Assembly: GCF_021134715.1 (NCBI RefSeq)
Contig: NC_060027.1
Span: 682,001-746,000 of the forward strand
Direction of reading: 5' to 3'
DNA length: 64,000 nucleotides
DNA from: Daphnia pulex
Lineage: Eukaryota; Arthropoda; Branchiopoda; Diplostraca; Daphniidae
A program made the translations under genes and the position numbers. Under the pieces are notes generated by a model, which saw only the letters and a program-made list of their open reading frames with translations, searched no databases and was not told the DNA's origin. Shown one piece after another: positions 9,793-23,279 of this stretch (its first letter is position 1; each line of letters starts with the position of its first letter).

Positions 9793-10604
9793 ACCAACGT
9801 CTTCTGACCGAAACACACACCTTAACCCAGAAAATACACTCAAGCTGGCTCTTGAGACGAAGACCCACATCTCACGCTCTTGTACGTTCATCCCAGTATT
9901 CTGTGTCATCGTACTCTAAAATCGTGAAGCAGTAATCGTTTGTTCCAGTTCCAGTTCACTGTTAATTTACCGAAATTACACATTTGCCGACTAAAAAACA
10001 GGCCCATAGTCTATCAGAAAATTATTTTAGATTTCTAATTAAAGTCTAAAAGAATCTACTCAAGTTTCCAGGATAACATTTTCTTTTCGGTGGTTGAAAA
10101 CCGTTTTGTAAAATTAGAAAACAGCTGAAGAAGTCTACGACCTTAACCAACCTTCACCGCACCTCCACAAAGTTATTTTTTAAAAATAGATGTAAGACCT
10201 AAGGGGGAAACTTTCAGCCAGGAACCAGTGTCAAATAACGTGAAAACTGTAACTGTTTTGTATTATTTTTAGGAACTGCTGGCGTAAAAGAAGAACATTG
10301 TTTCAAAAATTCGCGGTCCTATTTCGAATTAATCGAGCAAAAGAGTAAATCGATTATTTGACTTTGTGCGTATGTAGCCTTTAGCGTCATCTGCTATCTT
10401 GTGTGATTGCCCAATGCCCACAGACAAGTCCCGGATTTGGAACGTGTTGAAACCTTGAGTGACTCATTCTTTGAAAAGCTACTGGCGTGCAAGGCGTTTC
10501 TTATTAAGCTTCCGGATTGTTTATTTCTTGTCAGTGTGTGTCGATCAACGGCGTGGAGAATTTGTCTTTGTTTCAGTGTGAAAAATCAATAGTTATTCAT
10601 CATC
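9793..10604. other. 3' UTR of peptide gene 2 and 5' region of syntenin
   Basis: No coding support. The last 200 bases probably hold the syntenin promoter and 5' UTR, ending in CAATAGTTATTCATCATC before its ATG. Confidence 0.5.
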
Positions 10605-11955
10605 ATGTCTCTCTACCCTTCTCTCGAGGACATGGAGGCCGATAAAATGATCAAAGTAATTTCAATATCAACTTTTTAAACTTACACGAGTTTTATTGAT
10701 TTATTTTGGCATGCTGGTCTTTTTTTTTTGTGAGAACAAAGAACAGACTGTTCGAGCATTCAAATGTGATTAACGAGAGTGTTCATCTTGGAAATTATGT
10801 AACATAAACATTTCTTATTTCTCAGGCCCAAATCAAGGAACATCATAAAACTGTGGCCCCTGGTCCTGTGTACGGGGTACATCCTCCTCAAAGCCATGCA
10901 ATGCATAATGAGAATGCTATACTGTACCCTTCTCTTAACGATTTCATGGGGATGGAAATCACATCAGAAATGCTTTCTGCCAACCAAGTGGCTCTTTTCC
11001 CAGCTCAATCTGTAATTATTTCATCACAGAAAACCTACATGAAAAAAAATCTTAATTTCGATTTTATTCCAATCAGGTGACGACTGTGGCAGTTACAAGC
11101 AATTCTGTGGCCCCTGTGTCTTCATTCGGAATGGTAGCTCCACTGTCAGGCCAGAGTTTGGGACTAGCCCGTGGCCAGGTGACTCATGGAATTAGAGAGT
11201 TGGTGTTGTGTAAAGGAAGTGATGGCAAAATAGGAGTTCGCTGCCAGGTATAGATGAACAAATATTAAACAACAAAAATGGACAGCACAACATTTAAAAT
11301 TTGTATATTCCAGGCAGTTTCAAAGGGTATTTTTGTAAGTTTGGTACAGTCTGGATCTCCTGCTGCCCTGGCCGGTCTACGTTTTGGTGATCAAATTCTC
11401 CAGATTAACGGAGAAAATGTCGCAGGATACTCCATGGACAAAGTTCATAATATTTTCAAAAAAGCTGGCGTAAACAGTATTCACGTAGCCGTACGAGACA
11501 GGTAAACCCCTAATTCGATTGATTTAGTGTTTGAATGATAGGCTAAACATTATTGAATCTCTGCAGGCCATTTGAAAGGAGCATCACTTTGCACAAAGAT
11601 AGCTTCAATCACGTAGGCTTCACATACAAGGAAGGTTGCATTACCAGTTTGGTGAAGGATTCTTCAGCTGCTCGCAACGGCCTTCTGACTGATCACAATC
11701 TACTCGAAGTCAATGGCCAAAATGTGGTCGGATTAAAGGACAAAGAAATTGGTCGAATTATGGAAGGTGCTGGTGCTTGCGTCACCCTCACAGTTATGCC
11801 AAAGTTCCTCTACGAGCATATGATTAAAAAGTAATGTTTTATTCCTTAATTCAACTCGAGAAGAAGTTGGAATTCGATCGTAACTTTTTCTTTCTCTCAG
11901 CATGTCCAACAGTCTTTTGAAGAAAGCGATGGATCATTCTGTTCCGGACCTGTAA
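10605..11955 (+). CDS. SDCBP: syntenin, tandem PDZ adaptor, 6 exons
   Basis: Exons 10605-10655, 10826-11011, 11077-11247, 11314-11501, 11567-11830 and 11901-11955 join in phase to 304 residues. Syntenin links syndecan cytoplasmic tails and other receptors to endosomal sorting and exosome formation at membranes. The N-terminus [16 protein letters not shown] is nearly the vertebrate one, and [10 protein letters not shown] is a second LYPxL-type motif of the kind that binds ALIX. PDZ1 covers residues about 112-195 ([34 protein letters not shown]); PDZ2 covers about 198-275 ([20 protein letters not shown]). The C-terminus MDHSVPDL also matches. Length fits the family (about 300). Its 3' end meets that of the ankyrin gene. 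Confidence 0.97.
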
Positions 11956-12264
11956 AATGCTGAATCGGTTTCTATCGGCCAACCTTAGATCAAGTCATTT
12001 GTTGTTGCCCAACGAAGGTGCACGCCGAAACGACGATTATTCAATGAATCAATCATTCAACTTCTACTATACATATAATACGGTATCGTGATCCTCCCTC
12101 GAATTTGACTTGGTTCTCCCTTCTTTTCGTTTGTTTTAATTGCGTGTTTCAAACAAATATTTTGTCTACATTCGCTGGTTCTGGTCTCAAAAAACATTTC
12201 CTTCTTTTCTCGTTTGCCATAAAGTGTACACGTTGGGCGCTATATGTTATTATATACTAACCAC

Positions 12265-12270
12265 AATAAA
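12265..12270 (+). terminator. poly(A) signal of syntenin
   Basis: AATAAA about 310 bases after the syntenin stop. It lies 24 bases from the minus-strand signal of the neighbouring gene. Confidence 0.7.
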
Positions 12271-12293
12271 GAAATTCAAAATTTCGGAATTGT

Positions 12294-12299
12294 TTTATT
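12294..12299 (-). terminator. poly(A) signal of ANKRD29-like gene
   Basis: TTTATT on the plus strand, AATAAA on the minus strand, only 23 bases after the ankyrin stop codon at 12322. Confidence 0.6.
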
Positions 12300-12321
12300 T
12301 ATAGATAACAAGATTAGATTT

Positions 12322-14961
12322 TTACATTGTCGGCGATGGCGAACTGGAACCTTTAGCCGATTCCGTTGTGTCAAACAATTGTGTTATTTCCCAGAAACGA
12401 AGTTTCTCGGCCAGCGCTTTTGGACTGAGTAACGATCGAGTAGTGGTCGGTAAGTGTGCATCGGCACCGGCCCTTAAAAGAATTCGAACGATTGGCACGT
12501 CTCTCCTCAATACAGCGGCGTAAAGTGGACTGTCTCCATTCTGTACAACAATTTCATTAGATCCTGCAAACGTGACCGGAGCTAGAATTATTTTTCAAAT
12601 AAACCTGGCTCAATCCCAAAGACGGATTAGATTGCAATAACTCTCTAACAGCATCGACATGACCCTTTTGGCTGGCTTTCAAAAGCGGCGATACTCCATC
12701 CTGGTACAAAACAAAAACAAAAAGGCGTTGATTGTCAACCAAAAGGATCGATCGGCGAATCTTGTTTACGTTTCTAATGATGTTAGGATTTGCTCCGGCT
12801 CTCAGCAAGAGCCGAACCACATAATCGAAGCCCATTTGTGCAGCCATCCATAACGGCGTGGCTCCGTCCAACCGTCGGCTATTGATCATCTCCTCGACCA
12901 ATAATGCGGAGCTGTCTTTATCTGCAGCAGTGGATAAGAGCAGAGCTACGATTTTGGCGTGTCCGTTCTGGGCCGCCAGAAACAGCGAAGTAGCTCCATC
13001 CTGCAAATCAAAATGAAACACGATTCAGACTCATTTGCTACAGTGTGTGAGCCGAGCCAATAAATTAACCGCAAATGAAACAAGCAAGACAATGAATAAT
13101 CCAAAAATTTCCCACTGGGTTTTTTTTCTTTATTGTCACGAATCGTGTGGTGGTGGTGGCCACTGTATTGACGTCATAGGCACTTGCGCGTAAAACACGC
13201 AAGGCCTTCCCCACGTAACGTTAGTCTCTTTTAGTCTTTTTGATTCGTTTCTCAACTTTCAAAAAAGGAAATGATTGTTGGTTTTTGTCTCCTTCTTCAT
13301 TTGTTTGAAGTAGCTTTGGCAGAGAGAGCTCGCGTAAAGCACTCACGAAACAAGGAAGGAGAGCTTTAGTGAATGGTACTACGTGTTCTCTCTGAAAGAC
13401 CAAGGTTATGACGTCATTCCCCTTCGGGCGGAGTATACGGGTAGGTAGGCAAAGAATATTGATTCTGTTGTCACTTTAATTTCTCACTACCAGCCATTTA
13501 CGGCTGGTAAATTTTTGTGTCACTTTATTATTCTAGATGGGGACATCAGCAGAGAGTTGCATTTACCTTCATTTGTAGGTGGACGTCGGCACCGGTGCTT
13601 ATCAGCTCGAGGCAAACATCGGCGTAGCCTTGTTGTGAAGCGACCATTAGAGCTGTTCCGCCGTCCTTGTGTCATCCATCATCCCGATAACGGCTTTTCA
13701 AGATTAGGATGTGTGTCTCAGTGTAGTTTATTTTTTCTCAAGCTCACGTTTACCTTGCATTGAGCATCCACTGGAGCCCCAGCCCGGAGGAGTAGACTGA
13801 CGATATCGTTGAAACCTCCCTGGGCGGCCAAAAATAAGGGACTGGCTCCTGACGTCTGAATGTATAATGAGAAGCTGAATTATATAGACTGAACGTCCAC
13901 AAACAAGTGTGAATTATAGACCAACCTTTCGGCGCAAAGTGGGGTCAGCACCCTGTCTAATGAGCTCTCGACAGCATTCAACGTGACCGGCGGCAGCGGC
14001 CATCATTAAAGGAGTTGTTCCTTCCTGACACAACGAGAGTACACACAAGAAAGAGATAACAAGAAGAAAAAATCCCATAGTTAAGGGGTCCAATGGTGGA
14101 ACAACAAACAACCGGTGATCAGACACGGGAATTTCTTTTTTAAAGAAATAAAAAAAAGAGCAACTAACGTCGTAAAATAGTGTGGGTGGCGTCGTTCAAT
14201 CGGAAAAAAATGCGTGGCCAGTTTTGACCACAACAACTGTACAACATTTAGCTAGGTCAAATAATGAGACAGCCGGAAATGGCGGTGGCTGCACTAATGT
14301 AACAAAAAAAAGGGAATTTGTATTCTATCCCCCCCCCTCTAACGATATTATTAAAATACAAATAGCATCACGTACAATTCTACGGTGCAATAAGTAGCCC
14401 TTTTTCTTTTTTCTAGTAGATCACCTGTAACAAACTTTTCTTTTCTTAAGAATTTTAAATGGCTTCTACAGTATAGAATCGGGTCCCGATATTATTTATG
14501 CGAAGGCACGTTTCCGTTCTAAAGTGTACGTATCCGCTCTCCACTAATGAGCTTGTAAGGCTTTGACGGGTGGCCGTATTCGGCACTTCAAACTGTAAAC
14601 ATTTGAACCGAATGCTTGAAGAAACAGAGGGTTCAAGTGCGGTAGTTATTAATAGAAATATCGCATGTGGAGATACTGTACACTAACAAGAACTGTTTAA
14701 CAGACACAAGATAGCGGGTGTGAACGTCACAGCATCGCAGAGCTTCAAAATTATTTTTACCTTGTCGTGCGAGTCGATGTGAACTTTTCCCGAATCGAGC
14801 AAGTGTCGCATGGCCATCACATTTCCTTGGCGTGCAGCTGCGTGCAGGCGGACGTCGCTGAGCGATTCCTTCTACATCACGAAAATTGGCATTAGACATT
14901 TTTTGACATAAAAGGCAATGGAAGCACAGACACAAACACACCTACTCACTTTGTAAGACAT
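12322..14961 (-). CDS. ANKRD29: ANKRD29-like ankyrin repeat protein, 8 exons
   Basis: Minus-strand exons, in coding order: 14961-14950, 14871-14761, 14024-13926, 13855-13754, 13665-13567, 13000-12770, 12700-12605 and 12540-12322. They join in phase 0 throughout and give 322 residues; human ANKRD29 is about 300. Seven or more ankyrin repeats are seen, roughly one per exon: EGTTPLMMAAAAGHVECCRE, TSGASPLFLAAQGGFNDIVS, DGGTALMVASQQGYADVCLE, DGATSLFLAAQNGHAKIVAL, DGATPLWMAAQMGFDYVVRL, DGVSPLLKASQKGHVDAVRE, NGDSPLYAAVLRRDVPIVRI. All-phase-0, repeat-sized exons suggest growth by exon duplication. The cellular role of this family is not established. The first exon codes only MSYK, so the start is the least certain part; the acceptor of exon 13567-13665 has a poor pyrimidine tract. 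Confidence 0.9.
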
Positions 14962-15450
14962 GTCGGTGAGTGAGAGCGCCAGACACACCAGCGTCTCGTG
15001 CGGTCCGCTTCAGATCTCACTTTGAAACTGTGAAAGTCCAATGCACATACCCCAAAGAATGCGGGAGCGGAGGACTCGGGTTTCAGATAACGACGCCATC
15101 TGTCTACTGTTCTCTCAACGTACCATCAATAAAGGTTTCCTTCTGTTTGTATTTCACATTCTTTTTTGAACGGTAAAAGAAAATGGTGTAATACAACCGC
15201 TTGTTTGGGTTTAGAACTGAATATATAATATGTACTGTATAAAGTTTCCATCAATGAAGAAAAGAAATTGAAACCACAAAAGGATACACTTTGCTGCTGA
15301 TTAGGTGCACTTTCTCTCCTCATTTAGATTGTTAATAAACAAACCAAAAAACACGATTGACAACCAAACGACCCAATAATTTAAAAAAAAAGGAGTTTAG
15401 AATGAAGTTATTGGAAACCAGTGGAAGTCGTCTTCATTTGAGATTAACAA
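14962..15450. other. spacer between ANKRD29 start and UMP-CMP kinase stop
   Basis: Both neighbours are on the minus strand. This holds the ankyrin gene promoter and the kinase 3' UTR. No other gene is seen. Confidence 0.55.
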
Positions 15451-16979
<1,529 letters not shown>

Positions 16980-19827
16980 ATGAGTGCAGAATCAGTAAAG
17001 GTGATAGTCAGGTGTAGGCCTATGAATGAAAAAGAAACATCTGAAAACTATGAGGGGTATTGTAGTATGACTGATTTTTTAATTTAAATTCTTACTATTG
17101 AAAATGTTCGTTTCTTGAAGGATTGTGAATGTGCTACCAAAGCGAGGTGCAATTGAAATCCAAGCGCCTACAAAACCACCCACTTCTAGAGAATTTACCT
17201 ATGATGCTGTGTATGACTCAAAGTAAGTGTTAATTTGGGTAAAAAACATACTATTTTTCCTATTTACTAAAATATTTTTTGTATTAATTTGTGTTTAGCT
17301 CAAACCAAAAGGATCTCTATGATGAGTCTTTTAAGCCTCTAGTTGATTCGGTACTTCAGGGTTACAATGGGACAATCTTTGCTTATGGGCAGACAGGTAC
17401 AGGAAAAACATTCACAATGGAAGGTGTCGCAAAAGACCCGGATAAGAGCGGTGTTATTCCACGCTCATTTGAGCACATATTCAATCATATTGCTCAGTCT
17501 CATGATCGACAATACTTGGTGAGAGCATCCTATTTGGAAATCTATAAAGAACAAATAAGGTTTGTCTTTTATACTTATATTGCCTTGAGTTTGGTAATAA
17601 TTCCTGTTGAATTAAAGGGATTTGGTATCAAAAGATCCTAAGAAACGTCTTGAGTTGAAGGAGCATTCTGATACCGGAGTATTTGTAAAAGACCTTTCGT
17701 CTTTTGTTTGCAAAAGCGTTGTTGAAATCGAACATGTGATGAATGTGGGAAACGTTAATCGCTCTACTGGGTAAGCAATGACTATTAAGTTTGACGTTTT
17801 GCTGGCACAAAAACAACTTTATTATTATGTTCAATAGTGCTACCAATATGAACGAACACAGTAGCCGTTCTCATGCAATATTCATGATAACGGTAGAATC
17901 GTGTGACGTTGGTCAAGATGAAGAAAACCACATTGTGGTTGGAAAGTTAAACCTTGTCGATCTGGCTGGCAGTGAAAGACAGACAAAAACTGGAGCATCT
18001 GGTAAATTCTCATGTTGAAATTGCCCAAGGAAACTTATTGATTTTCTGTTTTTTTGTGTAGGAGAAAGACTGAAAGAAGCAAGCAAGATCAATTTATCCC
18101 TTTCAGCTTTGGGCAACGTCATATCCGCTCTAGTCGATGGCAAAAACGGGCATGTTCCCTATAGGGATTCCAAATTGACACGTCTCTTACAAGGTACCGA
18201 GCTCTTCATTCACTTCATACATAATTTCATTATCTGATGGAAAAAAACTGCCGGTTTAGATTCCCTAGGTGGTAACTCTCATACAGTGATGGTTGCCAAC
18301 ATAGGCCCAGCTTCGTACAACTACGAAGAGACGTTGACCACACTTCGATACGCCAATCGCGCAAAACACATTCGCAACAAACCCCAAATCAACGAAGATC
18401 CAAAAGACGCTCTCCTTCGGAGCTTTCAGCAAGAGATTGCACGATTGAAAGCCTCTCTAAGTAATAAAAAAAACAAGCCAAAAAGAAAAGGTGATGGGGG
18501 GTTGCACGACGTATCCAAATCTTCTGAAGATTGGGCTGACGATACAGAAGCTGAGCTCGAGCAGGAAAGAAAAGATATCCTCAACAATAGTAGTCTCATT
18601 GCGGAAGAGAGGGATCAACTTCTTAAGGTACTTTTTAATGCTCACTGTGCAATCATGCAATCATTTATAATCATCATATCTTGTTTCCAGACTCTGCAAA
18701 CGAAACAAGAGGAGCTGCATAATAAACGCGAGAACCAAGAAAAATTGGCGTCTCGAATCGAAGCTCTCGAAAGCAAATTGTTAACTGGCCATATAGGCAC
18801 AACATCCGAAAACGTAACCATCGAAGACGTCACGAAGAAGCAACAGCAAACGCTAGAAGCTCACCGCCAAGAAATTATTGAACGCGAGGTAAGATCTAGC
18901 AAACTAACATAAATGGAACTATGAACATTAATGGATATCTTTTTTGGCTTCCAGCGTCAAGAGCGAGAGATGCGCCAGAAGTTAGAAAGCCAAGACGAGG
19001 AGGTGATTGATTTCAAAGAGAATTTCAGTTCACTCCAACAAGAGATCGACTACAAAACCCGAAAGCTGCGCAAAATGTACGCTCGCTGGCAGAGCGTCAA
19101 GCAGGAAATGGGTGAACTCGGCGATGAGTTTAGTCGACAACGACGTGAATTGGAAGAAACTCAAGAAGTTCTGATGAAGGAGCTCAGACTGAAGCAGCTG
19201 ATTGTCAGCCACTTTGTTCCTCCCGAATTCCGACGTCAGTTAACATCACGTCTGCGCTACGAGGAAGATGAAGAGAGATGGATGTTGAGCCCAGCAACGG
19301 AGATGCCTCTACTGCCTAGAGGTTTCGCCTCCAAGTTTGAACTGAGACCAACGTCGGATTACGAGAAACTCGCTCGTTCAGCTGAAGATTCTTCTTCTTT
19401 CGGTCGCTTTAAAGTAAGAAAAATGCTTCGTGTCGGCGTGAGAGATGGTGTTTACTAACTTCAACTTTTTGTTTTTTAGTGTGAAAATATTTTTTTGCTA
19501 AGCCTGGACATCCCCCAGCGGACCACTAAGGAATACGAAGGCCCAGAAATTTCTCCCACTTTGCAAGCGGCTCTCACTCAGGCCCTGCAGTCCCAGAGTC
19601 AATCGATGGAGGTCCAGTCATCGAAATACAAACCGGTGGACATTCATTCTTTTTTAAAATCGGCCTGCCGTCGCAAAATGCAACTCATTCAGCGTCCGAG
19701 ATCGCGCAATTCGGCCAAATTCAACAACTCGCCATCGCATAAGCGTTACCCCCAAGGCCATGCGCCGGATGGAACCAACATAACAGCCGCACCGTATCCC
19801 AAATCACGAGGTCTTGTACCAAAGTAG
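16980..19827 (+). CDS. KIF3B: kinesin-2 motor subunit KIF3B, 10 exons
   Basis: Exons 16980-17056, 17121-17222, 17299-17559, 17618-17770, 17838-18001, 18062-18193, 18260-18627, 18691-18888, 18955-19413 and 19480-19827 join in phase to 753 residues; human KIF3B has 747. It is a motor subunit of heterotrimeric kinesin-2, which carries intraflagellar transport trains and other cargo toward microtubule plus ends. The motor domain spans residues 1-345: P-loop GQTGTGKT at 90-97, switch I NEHSSRSH at 203-210, switch II DLAGSE at 239-244. The neck [20 protein letters not shown] and a coiled coil follow to about 590, then a basic tail. The string [20 protein letters not shown] and [13 protein letters not shown] match KIF3B/Klp68D better than KIF3A or KIF3[12 protein letters not shown] linker and acidic [13 protein letters not shown] region, typical of the charged KIF3B segment, lie near residue 390. 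Confidence 0.96.
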
Positions 19828-21221
19828 CCAAAGTAGAGAACCCGATCGCCATCCACTTCCTGGGTAAGTCGCTAGTTACGAATTTTACGTTTCCAAATGC
19901 TCCTCCTCGTATGAACCTGTCGGTATGCTTTTATTTAGTTCACGCTCAACCAAGAGGATGGCCTCGGCCTTTACCGGGTAGTTTGTTGCGTAAGTTGCAT
20001 TTGGAGAGTACGCGTAAGCATTCTCTCCTCATCGGCTGCGATCCCAAACGTCACATCAACGCTCTGACCTTCCTGGATTTGGTTTATTTCGTCTGCCTTT
20101 GTCACATTGCCTTCTGCATCTGCCGAGCAGTCATCGATCTTTTGCCATTTTGAAATTTTTTTTCTTCTCGACAGAACGAATGATTTAACAAACGATGGCG
20201 ATCTCCTCAATGCAGTTGTCAGATGCTAGTCGATCGGCAGCTGTCCTCTCTCCTTTTTGACAATTTTCAACATCACCCTCCTTGGTTCCATTCGGCGTTA
20301 ATCTCGTAAATCCTTCTTTACTTTCTTTATTATATAACTGTTTTTCTTTATTTTTAGTTTTTTTGTCTGTTAACACAGTTATTGATGTTGTGAGTAGTTT
20401 GTATTATCTTACGTTTATTGATTTCTAAAATAGATGGATAACATTGGAGATTACTCGCCTTCGCCCAGTCTGTCGCATACACAGACCCAGGAAACGTTTT
20501 TAGCTTTAAGGTCGAACAACAGAAACGATTGAGACCGATGACTTGATAGGCGGACGCCCCCAGTGCAGTCAATTCGATTGGCGTTGCGTGACAGCAGGTG
20601 AAATTTGAGGGGCTGTTGGGTGTAATCGATCGCACTCGGCGGTTTCGTTTCCGTTTGTTTCTATGACAGCCAAGAGTCGCACGTGAACTCCAAACATCGA
20701 AACTACATGGTTGTTAAGATGTTCCGATCGTTACAGAACGTCGAGTCTCACGAAATCGGCTAAACACAAAATTGCCAGACGTGATATCCTAAATGATATT
20801 CGCACGATTTTTTTTTTCTCCTGAGTTATGATTAAAAAAAAGAGGCGCAGAAATGAAACCTGTTCGAGTTCCATTCTCCGCCAGAGGTAGTTTTGACATC
20901 CACCAAACCCTTTCTTGGAAATGCTGTTGAATACCAGTCTGTCAGTATTAGCAATTTTCGTTGTGGTTTTTATTGAACGAAGAGATGACGCATTAATTTT
21001 ATCGCTGTTACAACATTTCTTTGATTGGAGATCCATCTGCTAATTGTTTACACACGAGGTTTGGTGAACTTTGTAGCCACATCATTTTCTGTCTTATCTT
21101 CACGGCACTCGGAAAATCCAAAAGTGTGATAAAAAACATCACAGTTGGTACTAGCGACGGTTGACTATTCAGACGACTGGAAGGCGAACCAGCATCACGG
21201 CTCTCCCCTGAAGCTTAAAGA
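19828..21221. other. KIF3B 3' UTR and intergenic
   Basis: The first 500 bases are likely KIF3B 3' UTR; a donor-like GGTAAGTC at 19862 and an acceptor-like TTTAG at 19939 could mark a 3' UTR intron. A minus-strand frame of 101 codons at 20731-21036 has no recognisable features. The last 60 bases include the SC5D 5' UTR. Confidence 0.45.
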
Positions 21222-22240
21222 ATGGATATCTTACTAAACTACATGGACCAAGTGCTTTTCACTCCCTATATTTATCCGGATACATGGCGGGAAGATGAAC
21301 CTCTCAGGCAGCTCATTAACTTGTTTCTTATAACCAACATAGGTGGCGCTCTACTCTACTTATCTTGTGCAACTGCTAGTTACTTTTTTTTGTTTGATCA
21401 TCAGCTGAAAAAGCATCCTCTTTTTATTAAGGTAATATTACAATATTGAAGTTTAAAATCTTGATTAATTTCCAAACTGCATTTTGTCTTTCAGAATCAA
21501 GTGAAATTAGAAATTCAATACACACTATGGTCAGTCCCATGGATCAGTATTCCCACTGTGGCGCTGTTTTTCCTGGAAGTGCGAGGCTACAGCAAGCTCT
21601 ACGATCAGATTGAACAATCGCCCTTAGGTAAAACAAATTTCCAATGCAAATACGTGTGTAATAAATCGTCAAAGCGCAGCAATTTTATTATACATTCAGG
21701 ATGGATGAAAGAGCTAGCTAATTTCGTCTTCTTCGTGCTGTTTACCGATATGTTGATCTATTGGATCCATCGGTTTCTTCATCATCGGACCATTTACAAG
21801 GCAAATCTCCACAAAATATGTTTAATTTAAATGCGTTTGTTAATGTTTCCTCTTGTGTGCAGCATTTCCATAAACCGCACCATACATGGAAGGTCCCGAC
21901 ACCGTTCGCCAGTCACGCTTTCCATCCGGTGGACGGATTCTTACAGAGCGCACCGTACCACATCTACGTCTTTTTGTTCCCGTTGCACAAAGTGACTTAC
22001 CTGGGACTCTATGTCATCGTCAACATGTGGTCGACATCAATTCACGACGGTTTGTTCCTTGTACCCAAAGCCCTAAAGCCGGTCATTAACGGGGCGTCCA
22101 ATCACACCGTCCATCACCTCTATTTCGATTTCAACTACGGCCAGTATTTCACACTATGGGACCGCATTGGTGGATCGTATCTCGACCCGTCCGTTAAACT
22201 ACCAGAAGAAAATAAAGTGTGGAAAAACAAGATCAATTAG
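21222..22240 (+). CDS. SC5D: lathosterol oxidase (sterol C5-desaturase), 4 exons
   Basis: Exons 21222-21431, 21495-21627, 21700-21800 and 21863-22240 give 273 residues (human SC5D 299). The enzyme puts the C5 double bond into sterols such as lathosterol, in the endoplasmic reticulum, using cytochrome b5. The signature is strong: [41 protein letters not shown], and the three histidine boxes HRFLHH, HKPHH and HTVHH, with [18 protein letters not shown] and [14 protein letters not shown]. Four or five membrane segments are present. The third intron starts with GC instead of GT (21801-21802); the GC join alone restores YKHFHKPHH. The C-terminus is shorter than in vertebrates. Its place in a likely sterol-auxotrophic arthropod is discussed under findings. 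Confidence 0.96.
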
Positions 22241-22558
22241 AAATATTTTGATTGTACAAATAAGCTTTTTTCCCCGGAATTTTTCCCGATAGCCTTGAAG
22301 GCTATTGATGTAATAGCCAATTCATGTCGACGACGTGATGGCGAATATTTTGACAAAATAAATTCCTGGAAAATGAGCAACGACGAGTATGCGATTGTAT
22401 TAAAAAAGCAGCGTAGCCTCTTCCGCACAGTTAATATTCATACGTCGGTTAGAACTACTTCACAGTAAGTCATGCTCCACATTTTGGTATGGAAAAATAT
22501 TCATTGTTAAACAGTTGCCCGTTTAATCTTGTTTGGTATTTTCCAGGTACTGATCATC
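22241..22558. other. SC5D 3' UTR and 5' region of the next gene
   Basis: A good donor, ACAGTAAGT near 22464, and an acceptor, TTTTCCAG ending at 22546, suggest a 5' UTR intron of the following gene. No coding exon is evident. Confidence 0.5.
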
Positions 22559-23279
22559 ATGACAATTACGCCTTCAACTTTAACTAAAAGCGGCAAGTTA
22601 AATTTACTATAATTTAAGAAGACTGTATTGATTACGTGATTGGAATTGTTTAAATATTTTTACAGATGTCCTGTCCAAGGTCGAAGCTGGAGAATCGTTC
22701 AACGTACGACTGAGATTCGCCAATACTCACGACTATTTGTACGCAGTGGAATGCGATTACACGGAGGATGAAAGGCGACGTCGCGTCCTTACTTTCCCGC
22801 TCGATGTCGAAATACAAAAGAACACGGCGCTGGATTGGCTACTGGAACCTGTTCAACAACCTGGACAACAGGAAAACGAAACTGCAGTTATCCGCCTGAG
22901 CAGTGTCAAATATCCAGGGGAGTACCTGCTCGCCGGAACGGACGATTTGACGCTGGACATGAATCGACGCAAAGTCTACACCTGGAAAGAGAAAGGTACG
23001 GATTTCAGCCAGTGGGGTGGTCCGGATCAGTGGATTCTGCTCGATAGCGCGACTCGTGCAGCCGACGATCGATCCAAGTCCAATTACTTGGCACTGCGCA
23101 ACAAGAAATTCGACGAGGATCTCTACGCTAGCAGCGATCGATTTGAACTCGACCACAAGTTTGGCACAGTGTACACCTGGCGACAGGACAGCGAGATTCG
23201 GGACTCGGCTAGCGGGACTGAAACGCAGACGAACGCATGGGAAATTCTTGTCATCAGCCAGAAAGATCAATCGACTTGA
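22559..23279 (+). CDS. unrecognised protein with two internal repeats, 2 exons
   Basis: Exon 22559-22592 (MTITPSTLTKS) and exon 22666-23279 give 215 residues. The intron needs a GC donor (GCAAGT) with an ordinary AG acceptor; no GT donor nearby keeps the frame. I do not recognise the family. Two related segments are visible: SVKYPGEYLLAGTDDLTLD followed by RKVYTWKEK, and SKSNYLALRNKKFDEDLYA followed by GTVYTWRQD. This spacing, ending each time in VYTW, suggests a beta-trefoil-like or other repeated beta-sheet fold. There is no signal peptide or membrane segment, so it is probably cytosolic. A WGGPDQWILLDS/TNAWEILVIS pair also repeats. It sits between SC5D and a WD40 gene, on the same strand. 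Confidence 0.7.

Noticed and set aside
14633-14941. A 102-codon minus-strand frame over the start of the ankyrin gene
   Set aside because: It is an out-of-frame shadow of ANKRD29 exon 2; the correct frame gives an ankyrin helix and fits the splice sites.
20731-21036. 101-codon minus-strand ORF between KIF3B and SC5D
   Set aside because: Random-looking composition, no splice partners, no motif.
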